Positions 8,820 to 19,200 of a DNA stretch of 37,062 bases are shown one piece after another. The DNA is from Collinsella aerofaciens (GTDB lineage: Bacteria > Actinomycetota > Coriobacteriia > Coriobacteriales > Coriobacteriaceae), in assembly GCA_021641225.1 (NCBI GenBank), contig JAJWXI010000005.1, positions 1-37,062 on the forward strand. Reading direction: 5' to 3'. The notes beneath the pieces were generated by a model. That model did not search any database and had not been told where the DNA came from. It worked only from the letters and a program-made list of their open reading frames with translations. How positions within the stretch are numbered: position 1 is the stretch's first letter; every line of letters begins with the position of its first letter. A program made the translations under genes and the position numbers.

Positions 8820-8850
8820 ACTGATAAACGCTTGACGCTGTTTTATCAGT
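8820..8850. promoter_or_regulatory. Inverted repeat overlapping a possible fbp -35 (operator candidate)
   Basis: ACTGATAAA (8820-8828) and TTTATCAGT (8842-8850) are perfect 9-bp inverted copies with 13 nt between them. A TTGACG hexamer at 8832-8837 lies between the arms, 40 nt before the fbp start. The geometry fits a repressor site on the fbp promoter, but no clear -10 was found. The rest of the 320-nt gap between degV and fbp holds the degV promoter region and two direct copies of GCCGGCGC (8788-8795 and 8810-8817). Confidence 0.45.
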
Positions 8851-8877
8851 TTTACCAACCATATCGGAAGGTGTTTC

Positions 8878-10794
8878 ATGGTCGCATTCGATCGCAATCC
8901 GCAAGACTTCAAGTATCTGCGTCTGCTGTCGAGACAATTTCCCACCGAGCAATCCGCGTTTACCGAGATCATCAATCTCTCGGCCATTCTCAACCTGCCC
9001 AAAGGCACCGAGCATTTTATGAGCGACGTGCACGGCGAGTACGAAGCCTTTATGCACATCCTCAACAACTGTTCGGGCGTCGTGCGCGAACATGTCGACG
9101 AGATTTTTGGCGACACGCTCACCTTTGACGAAAAGGGCGAGCTGTGCGCGCTCATCTACTACCCGCGCGAGAAGATCGAGCTGGTCCGCAGCCAGCACGA
9201 GGACTCCCCCACCTGGTACAAGACCATGCTCGACCAACTCATTGTGGTTGCCCGCTCGCTTTCGAGCCGCTATACACGCTCCAAGGTACGTAAGGCCATC
9301 CCGTGCGATTACGCCTACATCATCGACGAGCTGCTGCACACGCATCCGGACGAGAACAACTATCGCGTGCGCTATCACGAGCGCATCGTGGAGTCCATCC
9401 TAGAGACCGCAAGCGCCGATGACTTTATCGAGTCGCTCGCCTCACTCATCAAGCGCCTGGCCGTCGACCACCTGCACCTGGTGGGCGATATCTTCGACCG
9501 TGGCGGCGGCGCTGCCAAGATTATGGACCGCCTGCTCACCTACCATTCGCTCGACATTCAGTGGGGCAACCACGATCTGCTGTGGATGGGCGCTGCGGCC
9601 GGTGAGCCCGCCTGCATCGCCACGGTGCTGCGCAACAACCTGCGCTACGACAACTACGAGATCCTCGAGAACGACTACGGCATTTCACTGCGCGAGCTCG
9701 TCGCCTTTGCCGATGCCACCTATACCGCCGGCGACCCCATCAGCCCGCTGATTAAGGCCATCAACGTCCTGCTCTTTAAACTCGAGGGCCAGATTATCCA
9801 GCGCCACCCCGAGTTCGATATGGCCGACCGTCTGCTGCTCGACAAGATCGGCCACGACACTGGCACGGTCACGCTCGCCGACGGCAGCGTGTGGCCGCTC
9901 ACGACCAACGACTTCCCCACCGTCGATCCGGCGGACCCCTACACGCTCACGCCCGAGGAGCAGCACATCATCGACAAGCTCGTGTCCGAGTTTGTCACCG
10001 CCGATCACCTGCATCGCCATATCGATTTCCTCTACACCCACGGCTCGATGTACAAGGTCACCAACGGCAACCTGCTGTTCCATGGCTGCGTGCCGCTCAA
10101 CGAAGATGGTACCTTTAGCAGCATGAACTGCTTGGGTACCTGGCACGCCGGCCGCGATTATCTCGATTTTTGCGACCGCATCGCCCGCCGCGCCTGGCGC
10201 GTAGGCGACCGCGATGCCCTCGACTGGATGTGGTACCTGTGGATCGGCTTTAACTCACCCGCCAGCGGACGCCTGGTGCGTACCTTTGAGCGCGCCTATA
10301 TCGCCGATAAGAGCACCTGGGCCGAGCCGATGGACCCGTACTTTACGCTTACCAAGTCACCCTCGGTCTGCGACGACATCATGCGCGAGTTCAGCGTCAC
10401 CCCCATGGCATGTTCGCCGACCGGCCACATCATCAACGGCCACACACCCGTTAAAACCACCAAGGGCGAGCAGCCCATCCGCGCCGAGGGCAAGCTGCTG
10501 GTCATCGATGGCGGCTTCTGCCGCGCCTACCATCCCAAGACGGGCATCGCCGGCTACACGCTTATCTCGAGCTCACGCGGATGTCGCCTTAAGTCGCACC
10601 AAGCCTTTACCACGGTTGCCGAAGCGCTCACGCGCAACGTGGATATCGAGAGCGAGACCAACCGCTTTGACGAGGCCAACCGCCGCCGCATGGTCAGCGA
10701 TACCGATACCGGCGCCAAGATTCGCAGCCAAATCCAGGACCTGCGCCAGCTGCTCGATGCATATAGAAACGGTGCTATCGAGGAGCGCGCCTAG
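8878..10794 (+). CDS. fbp: Fructose-1,6-bisphosphatase, class III
   Basis: This enzyme dephosphorylates fructose 1,6-bisphosphate in gluconeogenesis. At 638 residues it has the size of the class III (Firmicutes-type) enzymes, which use a metallophosphatase fold. Metal-binding motifs are in order: SDVHGE with Asp50 and His52, GDIFDRGG with Asp204 and Asp207, WGNHD with Asn231 and His232, and INGHTPVK near the C-terminus. GGAAGGTG lies upstream of the ATG at 8878. A palindrome over the promoter region suggests transcriptional control. The downstream gtrA gene follows after a hairpin-rich 78 nt. Confidence 0.96.
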   Translation: MVAFDRNPQDFKYLRLLSRQFPTEQSAFTEIINLSAILNLPKGTEHFMSDVHGEYEAFMHILNNCSGVVREHVDEIFGDTLTFDEKGELCALIYYPREKIELVRSQHEDSPTWYKTMLDQLIVVARSLSSRYTRSKVRKAIPCDYAYIIDELLHTHPDENNYRVRYHERIVESILETASADDFIESLASLIKRLAVDHLHLVGDIFDRGGGAAKIMDRLLTYHSLDIQWGNHDLLWMGAAAGEPACIATVLRNNLRYDNYEILENDYGISLRELVAFADATYTAGDPISPLIKAINVLLFKLEGQIIQRHPEFDMADRLLLDKIGHDTGTVTLADGSVWPLTTNDFPTVDPADPYTLTPEEQHIIDKLVSEFVTADHLHRHIDFLYTHGSMYKVTNGNLLFHGCVPLNEDGTFSSMNCLGTWHAGRDYLDFCDRIARRAWRVGDRDALDWMWYLWIGFNSPASGRLVRTFERAYIADKSTWAEPMDPYFTLTKSPSVCDDIMREFSVTPMACSPTGHIINGHTPVKTTKGEQPIRAEGKLLVIDGGFCRAYHPKTGIAGYTLISSSRGCRLKSHQAFTTVAEALTRNVDIESETNRFDEANRRRMVSDTDTGAKIRSQIQDLRQLLDAYRNGAIEERA

Positions 10795-10800
10795 CTCCAT

Positions 10801-10855
10801 CCGTGGGGATTGGCTAAACTTGCTGAGTTCGTCATCCCCACGGCGCCCCGGCGCC
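10801..10855 (+). other. Two hairpins between fbp and gtrA
   Basis: CCGTGGGGAT (10801-10810) pairs perfectly with ATCCCCACGG (10834-10843). A second compact palindrome, GGCGCC-CC-GGCGCC, occupies 10842-10855. Neither has a T-run. They could attenuate read-through from fbp, stabilise the fbp 3' end, or affect gtrA translation, whose start is 18 nt further on. Confidence 0.4.
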
Positions 10856-10872
10856 ACCTTAAGGCAGGTTCC

Positions 10873-11268
10873 ATGCAAAAGCTCCTTGCGCAGATCATGA
10901 AGTTTGGCGTCGTCGGCGTCATCGCCACGGTCATCGACTTTGGCATCATGAATCTGCTCCACTACGGTCTGGGCCTCAATATCCTGATCGCCAATACCAG
11001 CGGCTTTATCATCTCGCTCATCTTTAACTACGTCGCGAGCATGAAGTACGTGTTCGCACACAAGGAGGGCATGAGTCGCCGCCGCGAGTTCATCATCTTT
11101 GTCGTGTTGTCCGTTATTGGCCTGGTGCTCAACGACGGCATTGTGCTGGCCCTCAACGCCGGCCTGGGGCTCGAGGCCAATATCGCCAAGATTTGCGCCA
11201 CCGCACTGGTCATGGTCTATAACTTTGTGACCCGAAAGATTTTCCTGGAGGGCGACGAGACCAAGTAG
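10873..11268 (+). CDS. GtrA-family small membrane protein (first copy)
   Basis: This 131-residue protein has four predicted membrane helices (about 9-30, 36-58, 75-95 and 100-120) and the GtrA pattern: KFGVVGVIATVIDFG at the first helix, FNYVASMKYVF after the second, and VYNFVTRKIFLEG at the end. GtrA proteins help move lipid-linked sugars across the membrane or support cell-wall glycan decoration. AAGGCAGG precedes the ATG at 10873, which fits the family start better than an upstream in-frame ATG. A second, related GtrA gene lies 219 nt downstream, and each has its own terminator. Confidence 0.88.
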   Translation: MQKLLAQIMKFGVVGVIATVIDFGIMNLLHYGLGLNILIANTSGFIISLIFNYVASMKYVFAHKEGMSRRREFIIFVVLSVIGLVLNDGIVLALNAGLGLEANIAKICATALVMVYNFVTRKIFLEGDETK

Positions 11269-11291
11269 CTCGGCTTTCTCGCAGCGTTACG

Positions 11292-11345
11292 AGGCCCGCG
11301 AACGACGTGCACTGGGTGCGGCGGCGTTCGCGGGCCTTATTCGTT
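11292..11345 (+). terminator. Terminator after first gtrA
   Basis: AGGCCCGCGAACG (11292-11304) and CGTTCGCGGGCCT (11325-11337) form a perfect 13-bp stem with a 20-nt loop. The trailing sequence is T-rich but broken (TATTCGTTT). It lies 23 nt after the gtrA stop. Confidence 0.75.
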
Positions 11346-11350
11346 TACGG

Positions 11351-11392
11351 GCAAATTTGGCACGTTTGCGGATTGCCTCTTGCAAATTTGGC
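11351..11392. repeat. Direct pair of an 11-mer upstream of second gtrA
   Basis: GCAAATTTGGC occurs at 11351-11361 and again at 11382-11392, 31 bp apart, or about three helical turns. Each copy is nearly self-complementary (GCAAATTTG core). The position, 95-135 nt before the second gtrA, suggests paired binding sites, but there is no independent support. Confidence 0.35.
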
Positions 11393-11487
11393 GAGTTCGT
11401 ATAGTTCTTGGCAAAGCCCTTACGTTTCCCTTGCAAAAGCTCTAAAGTATCCTCTGCTCGATTCATCAACGCATTGGATGTGATTAC

Positions 11488-11895
11488 GTGCGTAAGGCAC
11501 TGGCACAACCTCATACCAAGCAGTTCCTCAAGTTCGCTGTCGTGGGACTTATCTCCTTTGGCATCGACTGGGGTATGCTCATTGCGCTCGTCGAGCTGTT
11601 CCACCTCGACTTTTTGATGAGCACCACGATCTCGTTCATCACGTCCGTCGTGGTCAACTACTGGCTCAGCATGAAGTACGTGTTCGATCACCGCGAGGGC
11701 ATGAGCCGCAAGCGCGAGTTCACGATCTTCACCATCCTGTCGGTGATTGGCCTGGGCCTCAACGACCTGTACATGTTTGTGGGCGTCACGTTTTTGAGCA
11801 TCGGCTACCAGGCCATGAAGGCCATCGCCACGTTCCTAGTCACCTGGTACAACTACTTTAGCCGCCGCTTCTTCCTCGAGGGCGCACAGTCGTAG
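11488..11895 (+). CDS. GtrA-family small membrane protein (second copy)
   Basis: A 135-residue paralogue of the preceding GtrA. It shares the family skeleton: KFAVVGLISFGIDWG, VVNYWLSMKYVF, a GMSRKREF loop very close to GMSRRREF of its neighbour, and YNYFSRRFFLEG at the C-terminus. Four membrane helices are predicted. The start is a GTG at 11488, with only a weak GGATG upstream, so translation may be modest. The two copies probably arose by tandem duplication, but their divergence suggests different partners. No glycosyltransferase gene is adjacent. Confidence 0.85.
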   Translation: MRKALAQPHTKQFLKFAVVGLISFGIDWGMLIALVELFHLDFLMSTTISFITSVVVNYWLSMKYVFDHREGMSRKREFTIFTILSVIGLGLNDLYMFVGVTFLSIGYQAMKAIATFLVTWYNYFSRRFFLEGAQS

Positions 11896-11922
11896 ACGAC
11901 CCAACATAATCCCGCTTCGCAG

Positions 11923-11955
11923 CCGGTTGGAATTCACGTTCCAACCGGTTTTTTG
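11923..11955 (+). terminator. Intrinsic terminator after second gtrA
   Basis: CCGGTTGGAA (11923-11932) pairs with TTCCAACCGG (11939-11948) around a 6-nt loop and is followed by a run of six T residues. Confidence 0.92.
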
Positions 11956-12006
11956 TTTGCAGAGCCTGCCGAGGAAGTCGTACGAGGTGAGCTACAGCGT
12001 CGGAAT

Positions 12007-12297
12007 AGGGCACAGTTTCCCTAGGGGGCGCCCCGCGGAAACTGCATCCCAGATTGCGCCCTCAGAGCTGGACACAGTTTCCGAAACGCCGCCCCGGCGG
12101 AAACTGCATCCCGGAATCAGTCAGCAGAACGGGACGCAGTTTCCCGCTGACGCCGAAACGGAAAGCGCATCCCATTATCGATGTCCAGAACGGGATACGC
12201 TTTCCCAATGGATGCTGATGCGGAAAGTGTGTCCCGGAATTCGCCTTCAGAGTGGGATGCAATTTCCGATTGAGCCTCGATTGGGAAACGGCGTCCC
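12007..12297. repeat. Array of ten alternately inverted 14-mers at about 31-bp spacing
   Basis: Five forward copies related to GGGATGCAGTTTCC start at 12007, 12069, 12131, 12192 and 12254. Five inverted copies related to GGAAACTGCATCCC start at 12037, 12099, 12160, 12222 and 12284. Inner loops are 15-16 nt. The four gaps from an inverted copy to the next forward copy are each exactly 18 nt and mostly end in CAGARC. The period is 61-62 bp, not a multiple of three, so the frames open through it are not repeat proteins. Neighbouring arms can pair as hairpins, with 13 of 14 bases pairing for arms 12099 with 12131 and 12160 with 12192. The block fills most of the 470-nt stretch between the gtrA terminator and the DUF4430 operon terminator, and no gene is evident there. 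Confidence 0.85.
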
Positions 12298-12307
12298 ATT
12301 CGCATGA

Positions 12308-12345
12308 AAACGGGCGGCTCGGATGTTGGTCCGAACCGCCCGTTT
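12308..12345 (-). terminator. Terminator of the DUF4430 operon
   Basis: A 16-bp stem (12308-12323 with 12330-12345) has one mismatch and a 6-nt loop. On the minus strand it ends in CCCGTTTTC. It lies 20 nt after the DUF4430 gene's stop codon and could also work on the plus strand. Confidence 0.85.
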
Positions 12346-12365
12346 GGCGCGTTATGTCGAGGCAT

Positions 12366-13274
12366 TTAGCCTGTTACGTAATACCAGACTACGTTGTCGC
12401 CGTTTTTGAGAACGTAGTTGCTGCAGGCCGTCATGTACGTTGTGCCGTTGACGGAGTACATCCAGCCGCTCTTGCCGCCATGCTCCATCTCGGCCAAACC
12501 GCCAATGGCGGCAACATACGTTCCGTACGACGTGCCACGCGCATTCACGGAAAGCCCTAGGGCGCACAGGGCATCGTAGGCCGTAGCGCCCTCGTTAAAG
12601 GTGAAGGTGCCACTAGAAGACACAGGATTGCCCACGGCACTCGATGTGACCGAGACCGTCACTGCGACGTAGCCAGGCTGCGGCGAGCCGCCCTGGCTGT
12701 CCGCAGAGGCACCGCCACCGTTAGAAGTGGACCCACCGCCGGTCGTCGATCCCCCGCCCGAAGATGAGCCGTCAGAAGCGCTCGATCCGCCAGTGGACTC
12801 AGAATTCTGCGAACCCGATTTACCCCCGGACTTCTTGCCGTCCTTGCCTTCGGACTTCTTCTCCTTCGAGTCCTTGTCCGACTTCTTGTCCGAAGACTCA
12901 GAATCGTCCTTGGAGTCGGATTCGTCCGAATCCTTGGACTCAGAGCTCGCATCATCCGAAGATTTTAAGCCCTTGACTCCAGTCTTACCCGAAGCGGTAG
13001 TCGAGCCGGAAACCGACGCATCCTTGGCAACGACACTCTCCCCTGTCACAGCCTGAGCGATCCAATCGATGGACCAGGCACCGCTGGCGGAAGGGTGAAC
13101 AAAGCCCAGCGAGACGACAATCAGCGCAATGCAGACGGCCGTCAGAGCGCCAAGCAGGGCCTTGCGCCGAGGGGCGGACGCCGCCGAAGCAGCGCCCTTT
13201 TGCTTTGCATCGTCAAGCTGGATGAACGACGAGTCGGGCTGCTTGGAGCCAGCGTCCTGAGGCTTATTGGACAC
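12366..13274 (-). CDS. Membrane-anchored DUF4430 (transcobalamin-C-terminal-like) protein
   Basis: This 302-residue protein has a cytoplasmic N-terminus, one membrane helix at about 39-59, a long low-complexity stalk rich in Ser, Asp, Lys and Gly (about 95-200), and a C-terminal DUF4430 domain. The domain shows SGWMYSVNGT and the closing GDNVVWYYV. DUF4430 resembles the corrinoid-contacting C-terminal domain of transcobalamin and intrinsic factor, so surface corrinoid binding is a reasonable inference. The upstream giant gene stops at 13284 with TAG directly followed by a GTG at 13283. The GTG at 13274 is preferred because AGGTGAGG precedes it. This tight junction implies translational coupling and therefore control by the cobalamin riboswitch. 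Confidence 0.85.
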   Translation of the reverse strand: MSNKPQDAGSKQPDSSFIQLDDAKQKGAASAASAPRRKALLGALTAVCIALIVVSLGFVHPSASGAWSIDWIAQAVTGESVVAKDASVSGSTTASGKTGVKGLKSSDDASSESKDSDESDSKDDSESSDKKSDKDSKEKKSEGKDGKKSGGKSGSQNSESTGGSSASDGSSSGGGSTTGGGSTSNGGGASADSQGGSPQPGYVAVTVSVTSSAVGNPVSSSGTFTFNEGATAYDALCALGLSVNARGTSYGTYVAAIGGLAEMEHGGKSGWMYSVNGTTYMTACSNYVLKNGDNVVWYYVTG

Positions 13275-13283
13275 AGCCCTCAC

Positions 13284-16200
13284 CTACCGACGCTTGGTGA
13301 ATACGAACACGCCGATGACGGCAAGACCGATCACGCCTGCCGCAACGCCGACGATGGCAAGCGGATTGAAGCCAGACTCCTGCGAGGGAGCCGCAGCGGA
13401 CTTCTTGGCAGTGGTCGCTGCAGACGAGCCCGTGTCGGACTTCTTGTCCTTCTTGTCGGACTTATCGGAATTCTTCTTGGAATCCTTATCGTCCTTGGTC
13501 TCGGTCGTAGTCGTGGTAGACACCGGCTTCTGACCCGGAGCAACAGCACCGCCAGCCTGCTGGCCGTTTGTACCGTTACCCGAGCCGCCTTTGGAGTCAG
13601 AGCCACCGTTACCGTCAGGGGCAACGGCGTTCTTGATCCACTTGGCATACAGCGTCATATCAGCCGTCACCGCAACGCTAAAGTCATACGCCTCCGTACA
13701 AGCCTCGTCGGTATACCAACCAGCGAAGGTGTAGCCCTTGCGCGTTGGATCGGCAGGCTTGGCGACAGACCCGTTGGCAGCCGTAGTCTGAAAATCGACC
13801 TTGGACCCATCGCCAGCGCTAAACGAAACCTTAACGCCAGCATTCAGCTTGAACAGTGCGCCAGAGTCGTTGATGTAGTACAAGTTGCCCTGGGCATCAC
13901 AAGCGATTGGCGAGTCACAGTAGTTGTTGTGGCCCGTTGCGCTAAACACGCCAGAAGCCTCAGCGTCACCCAACTTGTAACGATATACGCCACCGCCCGA
14001 GGTGTAGTTAACGAAATCAGGACTCTCGCCGTAGTTAACCGTGAAGTAGACATACGCGTCTTTGCCCTGGATACTCACGAGCGGAGCGCCCTTGATGCCA
14101 CCATGTCCGGCTGGCAGCTGAGAGCCGTCCGCCGTCGTGACCAGCGTCGTATCAAAGTCGTTATTCAGATCGATGATTGCGAGCGCCGCGCTGCCATTGG
14201 CTTCGCCGCCGACAATCAGCTTGCCGTCCTGCATCGTAGGTGCACACGCGCAGCCGGTAAGGCCAAGGTCAACTACGCGCTCCTCGGTAATTCGCGAAGC
14301 GGAATCCGCATCGCGTGAGTCGCCATCAGAAATCGCCAACACGTGCAGCTTGCCGTCGCGCGAGATGAGATAGGCATGGCCGCCGTCAGCCGAAAGCACG
14401 CAAGTGGAGTTGACAATCGAACCAACCGAAACACTTCCGAGCACATCGCCCGAAGACTTGCTGAGCATCTCGACGGTACCGGCACTGGTGGGAACCAAGA
14501 CAAAGTCATCACCCACCGTAGCGCCTGTCCAGTAATAGCCCTCATTGGCATTGACATGCTGCCAGGAAACAGCACCTGTCAGCATATTAATGCGCGTCAG
14601 GTGGCCGTTGTTGTACGTACCCGATCCAAAATCGACATCAACGGTACCAACATAGAGATAGTTGCCATCAACCGTCATCTGAGAATTCGACTGGGCAACG
14701 TCGTTCACCGCATCGGTAATCCAAACTGTCGTAAGAGCATCGGCAGTCAGGGCCTGAACCGCACCGCCATTGAGTGGAACGATAACCAAACCGTTCGCGT
14801 AAATCGGGCGCGAGGTGTAACCGACCGTAGCCTTAAGTTTCGCCTCGGCAAGGACCTTGCCCGACTCGGTGTTAATCTTTAGCAAACGCTTGTTGACGGC
14901 GAGGTATACGTAGCCGTCAACAACGATAGGCTCACTTGCGTTGGGATTCGTGGCACCCGAGTACGCCTTCCAATCGAACGTCCATGAGCTCGCCAGCGCA
15001 CCCGTAGGCGTCGAAATATTCTCGACCGCCGCATTGGACTTGCCATCCCAATCGGACTTCATATGGGTCGGACGCGGGGCGCTCGGATCGACTACGACCT
15101 CGTCGGGATTAGGCACAGTATCGCCGGCAGCATAGGCCCAGACGATCGTGTCGCGCGGCTTGAGCACGTAGTCGCTATCGAGCTGAGGTCCGGGAACACC
15201 GTTAACAAAGTACGACCAAGCGCCAGCCAGCTTAGTGCCGTCAAGCGGGGAGACAAGGCTGTGAACGCCCCAGAAGCCCAGCTGATCGTACATCTCGGAC
15301 TTGATGCCCAAAGCATCAAAGTAGGCGGCAGTGGCGTCCTTAATCGTCGTGCCCTCAACAAACACCTGCGTCGAAGGATCGGTCCAGCGCTGTGCCTTAT
15401 CGTCCTTCTTGCCGATGATCTCCATCGAGACAGAAACCTGACCGGGCATGGCACCATCGGAACCATAGACCCAGGTAATCTCATCGCCGGTCTTGAGCGT
15501 GTAGTTGCCGGCGCCGACATTGGCCATCTTGCCGTTAACGAAGAACTGCCAGGACTTCCAGGTGCTTTCGTTAACCTGTACGGTCGAAAGCGTCACGTTC
15601 TTATTGAACGGGGAAGTCAGCGAATTGAGGAACCAACCATACGAACCGGTTTGGACGTCGGCGCCAATACCGGCCTGCTTAAAGACCCGCTCGGAAAGAT
15701 CGGCAGCAGTTGCGCCCTCTTCCACCAGTGCAGTCGTAGGCTGCGCCCACGTCTGCTGGGCGCCCGAAGCGTCCTGACCGATAACGGTGCAGCTTACCGA
15801 AAGCTGGTCGGTGGGTGCAGCGTCACCGTACTTCGAGTAGCACCAGACGACGGAGTCGCCCGCCTCGAGGGAGTAGCTGCCAGCGCCCACCGATGCGGCG
15901 ACGCCGTTAATGAACAGCTGCCAATACGCGCCCGTCGCTGAATCGTACGCAAGAGTGCGGCCTGCATCGAAAGGCGACGTAATGGAGTTGAGTACCCAAC
16001 CCCAAGAGCCATTGGGGTCATAGTCGACCTTGAGACCGGCCTGCTTAAAGAGCTCCTCGGAAAGATCGGCGGCCGTCGAGCCATTCTTGAGCGTGTACTG
16101 CGTCGCGGCAGCCCACGTCTGCTGCTTGCCCTTGGAATCGACGCCGATAACTGTGCACGTCGCCGTAACCTCGGGATCGTTTTGACCGCTCGTGCCCAGA

Positions 16201-19200
16201 ACCGTGATCTTTGCCGATACGTCCTGGTTGGCAAGCTTGGCATACGCGGCATTGTCGGGATAGCGCTCAGCATAGCGAGCGTACTTCTCGCTCGTCAGGC
16301 GCGAGGAAACGACAACCTTCGTGTTGTACTGCGGCTGCGTGACCTTGAGGTTCTCAGCAGAGACAATAGAGCTGTTGCTCGACTTAAACAGACGCCAGTC
16401 CTGTCCAGACATCGCGTCATAGCCAGGCAGGTCAACCGGAACAATGCCGAGGGACGTCGAATCGGTCGTTGCCTTGTTGTAGCTCCAGGCAAGGTTGCCG
16501 TCAGCATCCAGATACGCTTTCTGGAACGCGTGCATGTCGGCCGAAACGGCATTGGCGTCCTGGCCATTCAGAATGGCGGCAGCATAGCCGGCCTTCGCCT
16601 TTTCCATAAGAGAAAGCTCAGCATTGAGCTCGCCCTGGTCCTGCGGAGCAATCGCAAAGTCGAGGGTCTTGCTTGCCGTGACCTCGGCGTTCGACTTGTC
16701 GGTCACCGTGAGGGTGATCTTGGTCTTCGCTGCCTCGGTGCCAGGCAGCGGCTGATAGACCGTGCCCTTGTAACCGTTAAACGTGATGTCATCGGTGCTG
16801 GCGGAGTACTCAACCTTGTAGTACTTGCCGTCGATATTGAGCGTGCTCGTGCGCGGCATCTGCAGGTCGGCGGTTAGGCCGTCCTTATTGGCGACCGCGT
16901 CGGTGCCGGAGTACTTGATGTTGTCGTAGGTAAAGGCCGCATCGACCTTCTCCTGCAGCGCCTTCTTGTCGGCGGCGACCTTCTCGGGATCGCCCTTGAC
17001 GGTCACGGTGAAGTCGTGCGAGCCGGTAAGCTTGATGTCGCCGCTCGTAACCGTAACCTTGGCGGTCAGCGTCACATCGCGATCGCTCGATGCGCGCGAA
17101 ACCTTACCCGTCTTATCTTCCCAGCTATAACCAGAAACAAACAGGCGCTCGGTGTCGGAGCTTGTCCATTCAACAGAGAATTTCTTTGCGGAACCCGCCT
17201 TGTACGGAAGCGTGACATTTTGGGTCACGCCATCGGCGGACTCGCCCGCCGCGTAGCCAATCTGCAGGGATTCGGCGGCTCCGTCAAGAAGGTCTTGCAG
17301 TTTAGCCTCGTCCCAAGCAACCTGCACCGACTTGTTGGGCTGGTAATGCTCGGTCTTGCCATCGCGCGACAGCTCAAACATCACATCGGCGCTACGCAGA
17401 CCGTCGATGTTGTAACCGGTGTAGTCGTTGGGGTCAATGTAGAAGAACGTCACATTGCCGTTGGTCTTATCCTGAGCGTCGGAGATACCGACCGTGGCCT
17501 TGGCGTCCTTTGCCCCAAAGAGCACGCCGCCCTCGGAGACCTTAACGTCAACGTCGGTAAATCCCAGATCGGCAAGCTGCGCCTTCAGCGCATCATTGAC
17601 GTTGCCACCCTTGGCGCTGTAGTCAACAACAATCTGCTTATTGGCATCGTTGAGCTTTTGGACTGCAGCCTCAAGCGAGCCCGCGGCGATAACCTTGTTG
17701 GCGGAGACGAGCTCGACCGTCGAGCTGCCGCTCGTGGCAACAGCCTTCAGATACTTGCCAGCAGCAGATGCCGAGACCGTCGCCTCGGCGCCCGACATAT
17801 CGGACAGCAGCGTCCAGTCGGCCTCCGGAGCCTTCGCATCGTCCGCCGCATACCAGGCAACAGTCGCCTGACCGGTGACGTCGATACCGTTGGTGGCCGA
17901 ACCGTCAGCGCGCTTGGCCTGCACTGTCGCCTTGACGCCGTCGCCCGAAACGAGATGGACCGAATCGCTATTGATCTGCGGGTTGGCGATCACGCGCAGC
18001 AGGTTGTACTCCCCCGCCGTGGTGACGCTATCGGACGAAACCCATTCAACCGTGTTGTCGAGGGCGCTCGCCGTAACTTTGATGCGCTTGCCAACAAGCG
18101 CGTCCGAAATGGTCAGGCTGCCATCGGTCTTATCGATGCCGTCGGTGAGCTCGGTCCAATCGGCATCGCCCTCGCCCTTGGCATACCACGCCATGGTGAG
18201 CTCGGCATCGTCGGGCACGTCCTTGGTCGAGCCCGACCAGCTACCCGGAACCTGCACACTCGGCGTGATCTTTGAACCCACGCTGAGCGCAACGTTCTTA
18301 TTGGCAAGCTCAATGCCCGCCAGCTTGTACTGGCCCTTAAGCGTCACGGGGCCGAGCGGGGCAACGGACTGCGTGCCGCCGTAGGAGCTCTTCTTCTGCG
18401 TGCTGGAGACGGTATTTTCGCTCGTCACCTTCACGCGCAGGTACTTGCCGGCATAGGCGGCGTCAACGGTATAGGCGGCCTCGGTAGCACCGGGGATATC
18501 GGTATAGGCGGAGTCGTAGCTCGAGCTGCTGTTTGCATACTGCCACTGGTAGGTCACGTTATCGGTGCGGTCGATATAGTGATAGTTGGAGCCGTCCTTT
18601 TTGCGCACCTTAGTCTTGAGCGTATCACCCACACGTACGCCGTTGGTGGCGGGAGAGCCCTCGAACTGCACGTCGTAAAGCTCAACTTGGCCAGCGACGG
18701 AGACAGGACCCGCCGCATAGTAGGGCTTCTGCTCGCCATAGCCGCCGTTGGCCTTGGCCACGACGTAGCAGCCCTTAAGGGCGGCGGTCACCGTCAGGGT
18801 ATTACCGGTCTCACCCTCGATAGGCGTGTTGCACGAGCTCGCGTAGTTCGAGGTGCCCTTATACCACTGCCACGTGACATGCGAATCGGCGGTGACGTCG
18901 GTGGAACCCGCCTTGGCGGTCGCCGTAATCGTAGAACCAACCTCGACTTTGCCCGAAGTCGGGCTCATAGTCACGCTCGTGACATTAATTGAACCGGCAG
19001 CAGCAACGAGAGCGCCCGTCGAGTTGGTCAAGCTCGAAGAGCCAATCTTCGAGGACACCTTGCACTTGAGGTACTTGCCACCCAAAGCGTCGGTAAGCTC
19101 GAGGGTCTCACCCGTGGCACCCGCAATGTCGGCATACGTGCCACTCTTGGTGTCAGAGCACTGCCACTGATAGTTGAGCTTGCTCGCATCGACGAATGCG

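Noticed and set aside
7646..8824. Plus-strand frame of 392 codons opposite degV
   Set aside because: It is antisense to a clear DegV gene and has no supporting signals.
12007..12297. CRISPR array
   Set aside because: Repeats are 14 nt and alternately inverted, spacers are 15-18 nt and partly conserved, and no cas gene is nearby.
11927..12365. Frames through the palindrome array on both strands
   Set aside because: The repeat period of 61-62 bp is not a multiple of three, so the frames do not repeat at protein level, and both strands are equally open. This is non-coding.
13284..13520. Sortase signal at the C-terminus of the giant protein
   Set aside because: There is a hydrophobic helix and basic end but no LPxTG or LAxTG motif; the nearest sequence, SDTGSS, is too far from the helix.
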